Shown here: positions 26,867 through 34,899 of the stretch, piece by piece | Layout: each line of letters begins with the position of its first letter | How positions within the stretch are numbered: the first letter of the stretch is position 1 | DNA from: Arthrobacter sp. Soil736 | Lineage (GTDB): Bacteria > Actinomycetota > Actinomycetes > Actinomycetales > Micrococcaceae | Reading direction: 5' to 3' | Assembly (NCBI RefSeq): GCF_001428005.1 | Contig: NZ_LMSB01000019.1 | Span: forward strand, 1,019 to 59,925 | Length of the DNA: 58,907 nucleotides | Made by a program: the position numbers and the translations under genes | Notes under the pieces: generated by a model | Databases searched by the model: none | What the model was told of the DNA's origin: nothing | Seen by the model: the letters and a program-made list of their open reading frames with translations, nothing else

Positions 26867-27022
26867 CCGACGCGTCTGCAACAAGTCACCAAACAAGTCA
26901 CCGCGCCCGGACCATTGCCTGTGGGGGCGCCGGTGAATAGTCTTTGGCTTGGGAGTGTCCGTCAAACCTGGTTGGGGGGCGGCTTGAACGGTCTTCGTCT
27001 CGGGGGGACACTGCCGTAAAGG

Positions 27023-27061
27023 GCTGGCTCCACGGTCTCTCCCGCGGCAGGTGGAGCCAGC
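27023..27061 (-). terminator. Hairpin after the cyd-operon GNAT gene
   Basis: Perfect 11-bp arms GCTGGCTCCAC (27023-27033) and complement (27051-27061) lie 18 bases after the GNAT stop on the minus strand. No T-run follows. It probably ends the cydABDC-GNAT transcript. Further into the gap is a 10-bp direct repeat (ACAAGTCACC at 26881 and 26893). Confidence 0.5.
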
Positions 27062-27078
27062 TCCGGCAGGCATTCCCG

Positions 27079-28077
27079 TCAGAGGACCTTGTCCCAGGCC
27101 ATGCTCCGGTTCACGGGGTGGTACCCCATCTTGAGGTACAGCGCCAGCGCACCCGTCGGGTTTTCGGAGTCCACGTCCAGTGATGCCTTGTCCATGCCCG
27201 CGGCCGCGAACCGCCGCATGGCATCGGCCAGCAGGGCCTGTGCAATGCCACGCCCGCGGAATTCACGGCGCACGCCCAGGAGTTCCGTGTAGCCCTCGCG
27301 GAAGCCGCGCGCCACCGCACTCTCGGGATCGTGGCTGGCCAGCTGGTAGCCGGCCACATCGCCCGTGCGTGCTTCCAGGACGACCGCGCTAAGGTCGGGG
27401 CGCGCCAGGGGGTCGTTGACAGTGAACCTCCATGATTCCTCGTCGCGGGGCTCGCTGCCCCAGTGGTCGGCGAAGGCCTGGTTGTGCGCCAGCCGCACGG
27501 CTTGGCTCATCTTCGGCTCCATGGTCACGAGCTCCAGGCCCGCATCCAGGACCACCTGAGGCAACGGCTCTGTCAGCGGCCGGTGCATTTCATTGAAATA
27601 CCGGACCACGTGGTAGCCCCGCTTCGCCAGGAGTCCGGCCTGGTGCCGGTGCTTTTGCTCGATGAAAATCCTCAGCCGCGGTGCGGGACGGGATTCGGAA
27701 TCCTCGGCGAACCGCTGCCGGGTCCGGGCCTCAAGCCACCCCAGGAGGGCGGAGCCGACGCCGCGGCGCTGCCACTGCGGATCGACGCAGCCGAAGCCGT
27801 GCGCTTTCTCGCCGTCCTTGTTCTTCGAAATACGGGCGTAGGCCCGCGGGACGCCGTCGGGACCGAAGCCCAGCACGGTGTTGGGCCGGGGCGGGTTCTT
27901 CCGGGACTCCATGAGCTGCTCCAGTTCGGCGCGGTGCTCAAACCACACAGGCTTCTCGACGGCCGCCGTGCGGGCGATCAGCGCCGCCCACGAGTCGAGG
28001 TCCCCTGCCTCGGCGTGCCGCCACTGCAGCGCCGGAAAGTCAACGGCGCACGGGGCAGCAACATCGTCTTGCGTCAT
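27079..28077 (-). CDS. Tandem GNAT N-acetyltransferase
   Basis: A 332-residue protein with two GNAT domains. The first has the acetyl-CoA loop DPQWQRRGVGSALLGWL, the second REFRGRGIAQALLADAM followed by the closing motif LDVDSENPTGALALYLKMGY. Tandem GNATs of this size include mycothiol synthase (MshD), but the match to MshD is not specific enough to name it. It starts nine bases after the cydDC stop and is likely the last gene of the cyd operon. CydDC exports thiols, so an acetyltransferase acting on a thiol would make sense; this is speculation. Confidence 0.88.
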   Translation of the reverse strand: MTQDDVAAPCAVDFPALQWRHAEAGDLDSWAALIARTAAVEKPVWFEHRAELEQLMESRKNPPRPNTVLGFGPDGVPRAYARISKNKDGEKAHGFGCVDPQWQRRGVGSALLGWLEARTRQRFAEDSESRPAPRLRIFIEQKHRHQAGLLAKRGYHVVRYFNEMHRPLTEPLPQVVLDAGLELVTMEPKMSQAVRLAHNQAFADHWGSEPRDEESWRFTVNDPLARPDLSAVVLEARTGDVAGYQLASHDPESAVARGFREGYTELLGVRREFRGRGIAQALLADAMRRFAAAGMDKASLDVDSENPTGALALYLKMGYHPVNRSMAWDKVL

Positions 28078-28086
28078 GGCATCAGG

Positions 28087-31000
28087 CTAACCGGCGGAAA
28101 GTGAGCGCGCCATCACCCCAGCCACGTCCGGTTGGCCGTCCCCGCCGAGGGCAAGAATTGCGTCGTGCGGGCTGATGTCCACGGGGTTGTGCGTTACCAG
28201 CACCACCGTCCGGGAGCTCAGTCCGGCCCGGAGGTCCGCCATCAGCTCCCGGCCAGATTCGGCGTCCAAATGCGCCGTGGGCTCATCGAGCAGGATCACG
28301 TCGGCCTTGGTCATCAGGGTCCGGGCAACGGCCAGCCGCTGGCGTTCACCGCCACTGAGGAACGCGCCGCCCGGTCCGATCCGCGTGTCCAGGCCGTTCT
28401 CCAGCCGGGCCACGAGCGGTGCCAGGCCGACAGCTGCGAGCGCTTCCTGCATGTCCCGTTCGGCGTCCTCCCCGTCCGCTGTTGACTGCCCCTGGCGTCC
28501 GAGCAGCAGGTTGCCGCGCACCGTGGAATCGAAGAGATGGGCCTCCTGGGGGCACCACGCGGCGGTGCCGGTGACCGCGATCGCTCCACCGTTGGCCGGG
28601 AGGAAGCCGAGGGCTACGGCCAGCAGCGTGGATTTGCCGGCACCGGACGGACCCGTGACCGCGAGCCAGCGGCCGGGTTCCGCAACGGCCGACAGCCCGC
28701 TGAAGACGGTCCCGCCGCCGGGCCACGCCGCAGACAATCCATTCAGTTCCATGCCGGGACGGTCCCCTCGACGGGGTCCCGGCTTGACGGGCACGTCCGC
28801 GTCCGGACCTCCGGGGCTGAGGACGCCGGACTCGCCGATGCGCCGCAGCACGGCACGCAGCGCCGGAAACTGGCGCACCGCCGTCGTCATGGCCGCATAC
28901 GGTTCCACGAGCGCCAGCTGCAGCAGGACGATGACGGCGACAGTCGGCGCCGCGACGGACCCTGCCAGCACCTGCGGTGCCGCCATGACGGCGGTGGCCA
29001 GTGCGCCGGCCCCGCAGGCGGCCACCGTAATCGCAGTGCCCAGCCCTTCGGCCCACGCCGAACGCTGGGCGGCACGGGTTGCTGCGCGGTCCAGCGAACG
29101 GATGTCCACGAGCACCGGCAGTGCCGCGCCGTTGGCATGCAGTTCGGCCCTGGCGTCCAGCGCCGCGGCGATGCGGCGGAGGACGCCGGAACGCAAGCGC
29201 TGCTCCGTGGCCGCCGACATCCGGTCCGCAACCAGCGCGGCCGCCGGCGCCGCCGCCAGGCTTGCCACGGCCGTGGCGACAACGGCCGGAAGGGCGGCCG
29301 GCAGGATCCACGCCGAGGTGCCGGCGGCGGCGGCCGCGACGGCCAGCGCCGTGACCGGCGGAAGGACAACCCGCGGAAGGAGGTCCCGGACGGTGTCGAC
29401 GTCCTCGATGATGGCGCCCAGCACGTTGCCGCCCTGCAGGAGGCGCCGGAGGGACAGTGCCCGCTGGCTCAGCGACTCCCAGAGGGTGCCCCTCAGGATG
29501 GTCAGTGAGGCAAAGACTGTCTCGTGCACCAGGAGCCGTTCGCAGTAGCGCAGGACTGCCCGGCCGATTCCGAAGAACCGGACACCCACGATGGCCGTCA
29601 GCAGGTAAAGGATGGGCGGCTGTTCGCTCGCTCGCAGGATGAGCCAGCCCGACAGGCCGGAGAGGGCTATGGCAAAGAGGGCGGCCAGGGTGGCGATGAT
29701 GCCGGCGGCGGCGAACCTGCCGCCCACCGGTGCCAGCAGCCGGCCCAGGAGCGTGGCCGTAGAAGGAAGACCGGAAGGGGGCTGTGCTGTCGCGGCGTTG
29801 GCAGCGTGCGCGGCGTTGGCAGGCTGAGGGGATCCGTGACCGGAGACGGCAGGCTGCCGCCCAGTTGCCACGGTGACACCGCTGGCACCTGCGGCTCCGG
29901 CGGCCCCGCTGGCGCTGCCGGATCCCGCCAGCGAAACCAGTTCGTCGGCGAGTTCGCGTGTCTGGCGGTCATGGGCCACCAAAATCACCGTGGCCCGCCC
30001 GCGCAAGCCGCGGATGGCGTCATGGACCACGTTGGCTGACGCCCGGTCCAGGTGCGCAGTGGGTTCGTCGAGCAGGAGCACGGTTGCGCCTGCTTCGATG
30101 CGGGCCAATCCCCGGGCAAGCGCGACGCGGCGCAGCTCGCCGGGACTCAGTTCGGCGGGATGCTTCCCGGCCAGGTGCCCTGCGCCGGCGGCCGAAAGGC
30201 AGCGCAGCGCTTCACCGGCCGATTCCGCGGCTGCGGCCGCCGGGCCGTTAGCCGTCAGGCCGTTGCCTGTCGGGCCATTGGCCGTCAGGTACAGAAGGAT
30301 CTCTTCCCGCACCGTCTCCGCCACCATGACCGGGTGCTGAGGTACCCAGGCTACGTCCCCGGCAGTGAAGCCGCCGACGACGCCGCTCACTTCAGTGCCG
30401 CCACCGGAGCCGACCGTGCCGGCCAGGACGCCAAGAACCGTGCTCTTGCCCGCTCCGCTGGGGCCGTCCAGCGCGGTGACCAGTCCGGCCGGTGCCGAGA
30501 AACTGAGGGGGCCGACGGCGGGGCCCTGCCTCCCCGCGTAGCTGACGGTGAGTTCCCGTACGGTCAGGTCAGCCGGGCCAATCAGCACCGGCTGAGCTGA
30601 CTGTCCGGGCTCCAGGCGCCGCTGCTCGCGTGCTTCCAGCACCGCCGTTGCCTCCGCAAGGGCGGCCCTGCCGTCGTCGCTTGCGTGGTGCGCCGTTCCC
30701 AGCTCGCGGAGGGGGAGGTAGCAGTCCGGTGCCAGAATCAGCGCGAGCAGGCCGGCTTCGAGGGCCATGTCGCCATGGACCAGCCGGACGCCGATGAAGA
30801 CGGCCACGACGGCCACCGAAATCGTGGCGATCAGCTCCAGGGCCAGGGCGGACAGAAACGCGGTCCGGAGGGTTCCCATGGTCCGGGACCTGTACTCCTC
30901 GGAGATTTCCTCCAGCGCCCTGCGCTGGGCAGAGGCACGGCCCAGGCCAACCAGCACCGGCAGCCCCTTGGCGAGTTCGAGCATGTGCGCAGAGAGCCGG

Positions 31001-31557
31001 GATAGTGCGGCCTGCGCGTCCCGGACCCTGTCCTCCGTGTAGCGGCCGATCAGCACCATGAACACCGGCACGAGCGGAACCGTCAGAACGATCACCACGG
31101 CACTGACCCAGTCGGCGAAAAGGATCCGGGCGCCCAGCAGCAACGGAATGGCGGCGCAATTCACCAGCGCAGGGAGGTACTGGGTGTAGTAGCTGTCCAG
31201 GGCGTCCAGCCCCCGGGTCGCGAGCACGGCCAGTCCGCCGTCGGCGGGGCCCGCCTCGCGGACACCGTTGCGCAGGGCAGTTTCGAGGAGCCGTGAGCGC
31301 AGCTCCTCCTTGACGCCAAGGGCGGCACGGCGTGAGGCGGCTCCCTGGGCCCAGACGGTCAAGGACCGCAGGAGGACGCCGGCCGCGCCCCACCCCAGCT
31401 GGTCAGCCCAGGCCACGTCGTGCACCATGAGCCCTGCCAGCACGGACGCCACGGCCTGGGCCATGAGCACCAGGGACAGGGCTTTCAATGCTGCGAGCAG
31501 GCCAAGGCCGTAGAGTGCGCGGCGCGTTGACGGGCCGGCCGGGAACTGCGGTTTCAC
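28087..31557 (-). CDS. cydDC: CydDC fusion, thiol-reductant ABC exporter
   Basis: A 1156-residue fusion of CydD (about 1-560) and CydC (about 600-1156), which export cysteine or other thiols to the cell exterior and are needed for cytochrome bd assembly. Each half has six transmembrane helices and an ATPase domain. The first has GPSGAGKST, LSPGELRRVALARG and LLLDEPTAHLD. The second has GPSGAGKST, LSGGERQRLAVAR and ILLDEPTAHLD. The first ATPase holds an insert with a repeated LTANGP/GNG unit near residue 430. The halves are joined by a Ser/Gly/Ala-rich linker of about 60 residues. GTG start, six bases after cydB. Fused CydDC is known in several actinobacteria. Confidence 0.96.
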   Translation of the reverse strand: MKPQFPAGPSTRRALYGLGLLAALKALSLVLMAQAVASVLAGLMVHDVAWADQLGWGAAGVLLRSLTVWAQGAASRRAALGVKEELRSRLLETALRNGVREAGPADGGLAVLATRGLDALDSYYTQYLPALVNCAAIPLLLGARILFADWVSAVVIVLTVPLVPVFMVLIGRYTEDRVRDAQAALSRLSAHMLELAKGLPVLVGLGRASAQRRALEEISEEYRSRTMGTLRTAFLSALALELIATISVAVVAVFIGVRLVHGDMALEAGLLALILAPDCYLPLRELGTAHHASDDGRAALAEATAVLEAREQRRLEPGQSAQPVLIGPADLTVRELTVSYAGRQGPAVGPLSFSAPAGLVTALDGPSGAGKSTVLGVLAGTVGSGGGTEVSGVVGGFTAGDVAWVPQHPVMVAETVREEILLYLTANGPTGNGLTANGPAAAAAESAGEALRCLSAAGAGHLAGKHPAELSPGELRRVALARGLARIEAGATVLLLDEPTAHLDRASANVVHDAIRGLRGRATVILVAHDRQTRELADELVSLAGSGSASGAAGAAGASGVTVATGRQPAVSGHGSPQPANAAHAANAATAQPPSGLPSTATLLGRLLAPVGGRFAAAGIIATLAALFAIALSGLSGWLILRASEQPPILYLLTAIVGVRFFGIGRAVLRYCERLLVHETVFASLTILRGTLWESLSQRALSLRRLLQGGNVLGAIIEDVDTVRDLLPRVVLPPVTALAVAAAAAGTSAWILPAALPAVVATAVASLAAAPAAALVADRMSAATEQRLRSGVLRRIAAALDARAELHANGAALPVLVDIRSLDRAATRAAQRSAWAEGLGTAITVAACGAGALATAVMAAPQVLAGSVAAPTVAVIVLLQLALVEPYAAMTTAVRQFPALRAVLRRIGESGVLSPGGPDADVPVKPGPRRGDRPGMELNGLSAAWPGGGTVFSGLSAVAEPGRWLAVTGPSGAGKSTLLAVALGFLPANGGAIAVTGTAAWCPQEAHLFDSTVRGNLLLGRQGQSTADGEDAERDMQEALAAVGLAPLVARLENGLDTRIGPGGAFLSGGERQRLAVARTLMTKADVILLDEPTAHLDAESGRELMADLRAGLSSRTVVLVTHNPVDISPHDAILALGGDGQPDVAGVMARSLSAG

Positions 31558-31563
31558 GGCCGG

Positions 31564-32613
31564 TCAGTCATTCCTGGTGAACGCCTTGGCGGCAATCGCC
31601 GGCAGGAAGCTGTGCGCCTCCGGGATGTGCGCGGCGCTGACCCGGCGGCGGAACACCCAGTAGGTCCAGGCCTGATAAGCGATGACCAGCGGAAGTCCGA
31701 CGCACGCGACGACGCTCATGAGGCCCAGCGTGTAGTCGGACGATGAGGCATTGGAGACGGTCAGGCTGAACGCAGGGTCAATGGTTGACGGAAGGACCAC
31801 GGGGAACACGGCTCCGAAGATGGAGGCCGAACCGCACAGCAGGAACACGCCCACTGCCAGGAAGGCCCGGCCCTCGTTGCCGCTTCGGGCCTGGAACCAG
31901 GCGACAGCAGCCGCAACGACCGCGACGGCGAGCACGGCCACCGTCCAGGCCTCGCCGCTGAGGAGCTGCACGCTGACGGCCCAGCCGGCCAGCGGCAGCA
32001 ACAGGACGGGCAGCAGCCGCACAAGCCAGCGGCGGGCACGGTGCCGGACATCGCCGTCGGTCTTCAACGCCAGGAAGGCCAGCGCATGCAGCAGGGCGAA
32101 CCCTGCCACCGCGAAGCCACCAAGCAGCGCGTAGCCGCTGAACCAGGAGAACGGGCCGCCGTCGCGGTCCCCGTTGGCGTCCAGGGGCAGGCCCGTTGTG
32201 GTCAGCGCCAGGGCGGCCCCCACGCCGAAGGCGGCAACGAAGGAGCCGGCTGCTATGGCCCAGTCCCACGTGTTGCGCCACCGGTCGTTGTCCACCTTGC
32301 CGCGGTACTCAAACGCAACAGCCCGGAAGATCAGTGCGACCAGGACGACCAGCAGCGGCAGGTACAGGGCCGAGAAAAGGGAGGCGTACCAGAACGGGAA
32401 TGCCGCAAAGGTGGCACCGCCCGCGGTCAGGAGCCAGACTTCGTTGCCGTCCCACACCGGCCCGATTGTGTTAAGCAGCACGCGGCGCTCAGTGTTGTTG
32501 CGGGCGAAGATCTTCATCAGCATTCCCACACCCAGGTCGAAACCCTCGAGGAAGAGGTATCCGGTCCACAGGACGGCGATGGCGATGAACCAGATGGTCG
32601 GCAGCAGTTCCAT
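31564..32613 (-). CDS. cydB: Cytochrome bd oxidase subunit II
   Basis: A 349-residue membrane subunit with about eight to nine transmembrane helices. It begins LPTIWFIAIAVLWTGYLFLEGFDLGVG, the canonical CydB opening, followed by NTIGPVWDGNEVWLLTAGG and FPFWYASLFSALYLPL. With CydA it forms the oxygen-reducing quinol oxidase used at low oxygen or under respiratory stress. GAGGA precedes the ATG. It lies 18 bases after cydA and six before cydDC. Confidence 0.97.
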   Translation of the reverse strand: MELLPTIWFIAIAVLWTGYLFLEGFDLGVGMLMKIFARNNTERRVLLNTIGPVWDGNEVWLLTAGGATFAAFPFWYASLFSALYLPLLVVLVALIFRAVAFEYRGKVDNDRWRNTWDWAIAAGSFVAAFGVGAALALTTTGLPLDANGDRDGGPFSWFSGYALLGGFAVAGFALLHALAFLALKTDGDVRHRARRWLVRLLPVLLLPLAGWAVSVQLLSGEAWTVAVLAVAVVAAAVAWFQARSGNEGRAFLAVGVFLLCGSASIFGAVFPVVLPSTIDPAFSLTVSNASSSDYTLGLMSVVACVGLPLVIAYQAWTYWVFRRRVSAAHIPEAHSFLPAIAAKAFTRND

Positions 32614-32631
32614 GCTCAGTATCCTCAGCTG

Positions 32632-34233
32632 TTAGTAGGCGAATGCCAGGACGTCGTCGGCTGTTCCGGACTTCCCCGGCCCGCCCGGGCCCGGGGTGCC
32701 GTCCTCGTTCTCGTCCACCGGTGCGTGGACCAGTTCGGGCATGGCCGAAACGACGCCGCCGCGGACGTACTTGACGAGGAGTTTCACCTCCACCACGAGC
32801 AGCACCGCATAGATGGCGGTGAGGACGATCAGCGACGTGAGGATCTCGCCGGCGGAGACCCCGGGGGAAACTGCCGCGGCGGTGAACATGAAGACCTGGT
32901 CGATGCCGTTGAGGTCGGGGTTGGGCGCCACGACGAACGGCTGCCGGCCCATTTCCGTGAAGATCCAGCCGGCGGCGTTCGCTCCGAACGGGGCCAGGAT
33001 GCCGAACACGGCGAGCCGCATGAGCCAGCGGGACTCCGGCACGGTGCCGCTGCGGGTGACCCACAGGGCCAGGAGCGCGGCCAGGGCCGCCACGCCGCCG
33101 AAGCCGATCATCATGCGGAACCCCCAGTAGGTGACCTCCATGACGGGCACGTACTCGATCTCCTGACCGGCCCGGTCGCCGTAAATGGCCTCATTCGGCA
33201 CGTGCGTGCCGTAGTCCGCCTTGTACTGGTCCAGCAGGCTGTTGACGCCCTTGACCTCGGTGGTGAAGTCGCCCTTGGCGAGGTAGGAGAGGATGCCGGG
33301 GACCTCGATCAGCGCCACGATGTCGTCGCAGTTCCGGGAACCGAGGTTGCCGACGCTGAGGACTGAGAAGCCCGTTCCGTCGTGGCAGGCGGCTTCGGCG
33401 GCGGCCATCTTCATGGGCTGCTGCTCGAACATCAGCTTTCCCTGCAGGTCGCCGGTCAGCGCGGTGCCGGCGAAGGAAATCATGGCGACGACGGCGCCGA
33501 TCCGCAGCGAGCGGATCCAGACGCTGTGGTCGGTAAGGTCCCGCCCCGGAATGTCGGCTGCGCCGGGAATGACCTTGCCGTCGCCTCCGACGGTGTCGAT
33601 GCCGTCCCTGCGCCGCCGCCAGAGGTGGTACCAGGCGATGCCGAGCAGGAAGCCGCCGGCCACGGCGAGTGCCCCGAAGAGTGTGTGCGGCACGGCCACG
33701 AGTGCGGTGTTGTTGGTGAAGACGGCCCACGCGTCGGTCATGACCGGACGGCCATCGATCATCTTGACGCCCACGGGGTGCTGCATCCAGCTGTTGGCCA
33801 CGATGATGAAGTACGCGGAAAAGAAGGATCCGATCACGGCGATCCAGAGGCAGGCCAGGTGGATGCCCCGCTTGAGCTGCTTCCAGCCGAAGATCCAGAG
33901 TCCCAGGAAGGTCGATTCGACGAAGAACGCCAGCAGTGCTTCAAGCGCGAGCGGAGCGCCGAAGACGTCACCCACGAAGCGGCTGTATTCGCTCCACGCC
34001 ATGCCGAACTGGAATTCCTGCACGATTCCGGTGGCCACACCCATGATGAAGTTGATGAGGAAGAGCTTGCCCCAGAATTTCGTCATCCGCAGGTAGGCCG
34101 GGTTGCCGGTCCTGTGCCAGAGGGTCTGGATGACTGCCACGACGAGGCCCAGGCCGATTGTCAGCGGCACCATCATGAAGTGGTAGACGGTGGTGATCCC
34201 GAATTGCCAGCGTGCGATTTCCAAGGCTTCCAA
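32632..34233 (-). CDS. cydA: Cytochrome bd oxidase subunit I
   Basis: A 533-residue haem-binding subunit. His18 in FGITTVYHFMMVPLTIG is the haem b595 ligand position, and the quinol-binding pair Lys275/Glu280 lies in QPMKMAAAEA. The Q-loop is short and contains Cys283 and Cys302. The 19-residue spacing equals that of the disulfide I remember in the M. tuberculosis enzyme (Cys266-Cys285), suggesting the same redox-sensitive bond. First gene of cydA-cydB-cydDC-GNAT. Two BlaI-like palindromes lie 46-86 bases upstream, so this operon is probably repressed by the divergent BlaI protein. Confidence 0.97.
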   Translation of the reverse strand: MEALEIARWQFGITTVYHFMMVPLTIGLGLVVAVIQTLWHRTGNPAYLRMTKFWGKLFLINFIMGVATGIVQEFQFGMAWSEYSRFVGDVFGAPLALEALLAFFVESTFLGLWIFGWKQLKRGIHLACLWIAVIGSFFSAYFIIVANSWMQHPVGVKMIDGRPVMTDAWAVFTNNTALVAVPHTLFGALAVAGGFLLGIAWYHLWRRRRDGIDTVGGDGKVIPGAADIPGRDLTDHSVWIRSLRIGAVVAMISFAGTALTGDLQGKLMFEQQPMKMAAAEAACHDGTGFSVLSVGNLGSRNCDDIVALIEVPGILSYLAKGDFTTEVKGVNSLLDQYKADYGTHVPNEAIYGDRAGQEIEYVPVMEVTYWGFRMMIGFGGVAALAALLALWVTRSGTVPESRWLMRLAVFGILAPFGANAAGWIFTEMGRQPFVVAPNPDLNGIDQVFMFTAAAVSPGVSAGEILTSLIVLTAIYAVLLVVEVKLLVKYVRGGVVSAMPELVHAPVDENEDGTPGPGGPGKSGTADDVLAFAY

Positions 34234-34278
34234 GGCGGTCCCTACTTTTGGCTAGGTCTCAAGCTCTCAAGCGCTGTT

Positions 34279-34295
34279 TTCTACATTACGTAGAA
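34279..34295. promoter_or_regulatory. BlaI-type operator, box 1 (near cydA)
   Basis: TTCTACATTACGTAGAA is a 17-bp palindrome with arms TTCTAC and GTAGAA around a 5-base centre. BlaI/MecI operators have TAC...GTA arms of this kind. It is the closest of the three boxes to cydA. Confidence 0.75.
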
Positions 34296-34302
34296 CATCA
34301 AC

Positions 34303-34319
34303 TTCTACAGAGTGTAGAA
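34303..34319. promoter_or_regulatory. BlaI-type operator, box 2
   Basis: TTCTACAGAGTGTAGAA repeats the arms of box 1 exactly, 24 bases further along. Boxes 1 and 2 could bind two repressor dimers over the cydA promoter. Confidence 0.75.
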
Positions 34320-34391
34320 CACGGCGTCCGACGCTGTAAACATCGTTACACCGCCCGGGTCGGGCTGCAATGAGCCGCGGCGCGCCGCGCG

Positions 34392-34408
34392 TTCTACCTC
34401 ATGTAGAA
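34392..34408. promoter_or_regulatory. BlaI-type operator, box 3 (near blaI)
   Basis: TTCTACCTCATGTAGAA has the same 6-bp arms. It lies 99 bases before the blaI start, where it could mediate self-repression. The 72 bases between boxes 2 and 3 hold nothing else recognisable. Confidence 0.72.
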
Positions 34409-34506
34409 AGAACGGCGCAAACACGCTAGATTTGAACTTGAAGAATTGGAATCACAGCAAGGGGCCAGCCGGCCCCACAGCAATGCGTTGTCAAAAGGAT
34501 GTACAT

Positions 34507-34893
34507 ATGGCAAGTCTTGGGGAACTGGAACGGGCGGTCATGGACCTGCTCTGGGCGGGCCACGAAGCAGCCACCGCCAACACGCTGCGGGACATGCTCG
34601 CACAAAGCACGGCGGCCCACGGCGGCGCAGCAGGGCACGAGGGCAAGGACCTGGCGGTCACCACTGTCCTGACCGTGCTGTCGCGCCTGGAAAAGAAGGG
34701 CCTGGTGGAGCGCGAACGCGGCACGCGGCCCCACCGTTACCAGGCGGTATCCAGCCGCGAGGACCACACCGCCGAGCTCATGCACGAAGTGCTGGGATCC
34801 GCCCCGGACCGCGAGGCCGTCCTGGCGCGGTTCATCGGATCCGTGACCGAAAGTGAAGCCGAGACGCTGCGCAAACTGCTTGGCCACAGCTAG
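34507..34893 (+). CDS. BlaI/MecI/CopY family transcriptional repressor
   Basis: A 128-residue winged-helix repressor. It opens LGELERAVMDLLWAGHEAAT and continues VTTVLTVLSRLEKKGLVERE, RGTRPHRYQAVSSREDHTAE, the standard family pattern, with a C-terminal dimerisation helix pair (residues 85-128). Family members are inactivated by proteolysis, triggered by an M56 membrane protease. Exactly such a gene follows seven bases later. The start is set by AAGGA before ATG at 34507. Divergent from cydA with three matching palindromes between; the target regulon probably includes cydA and itself. Confidence 0.94.
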   Translation: MASLGELERAVMDLLWAGHEAATANTLRDMLAQSTAAHGGAAGHEGKDLAVTTVLTVLSRLEKKGLVERERGTRPHRYQAVSSREDHTAELMHEVLGSAPDREAVLARFIGSVTESEAETLRKLLGHS

Positions 34894-34899
34894 CGGCAG

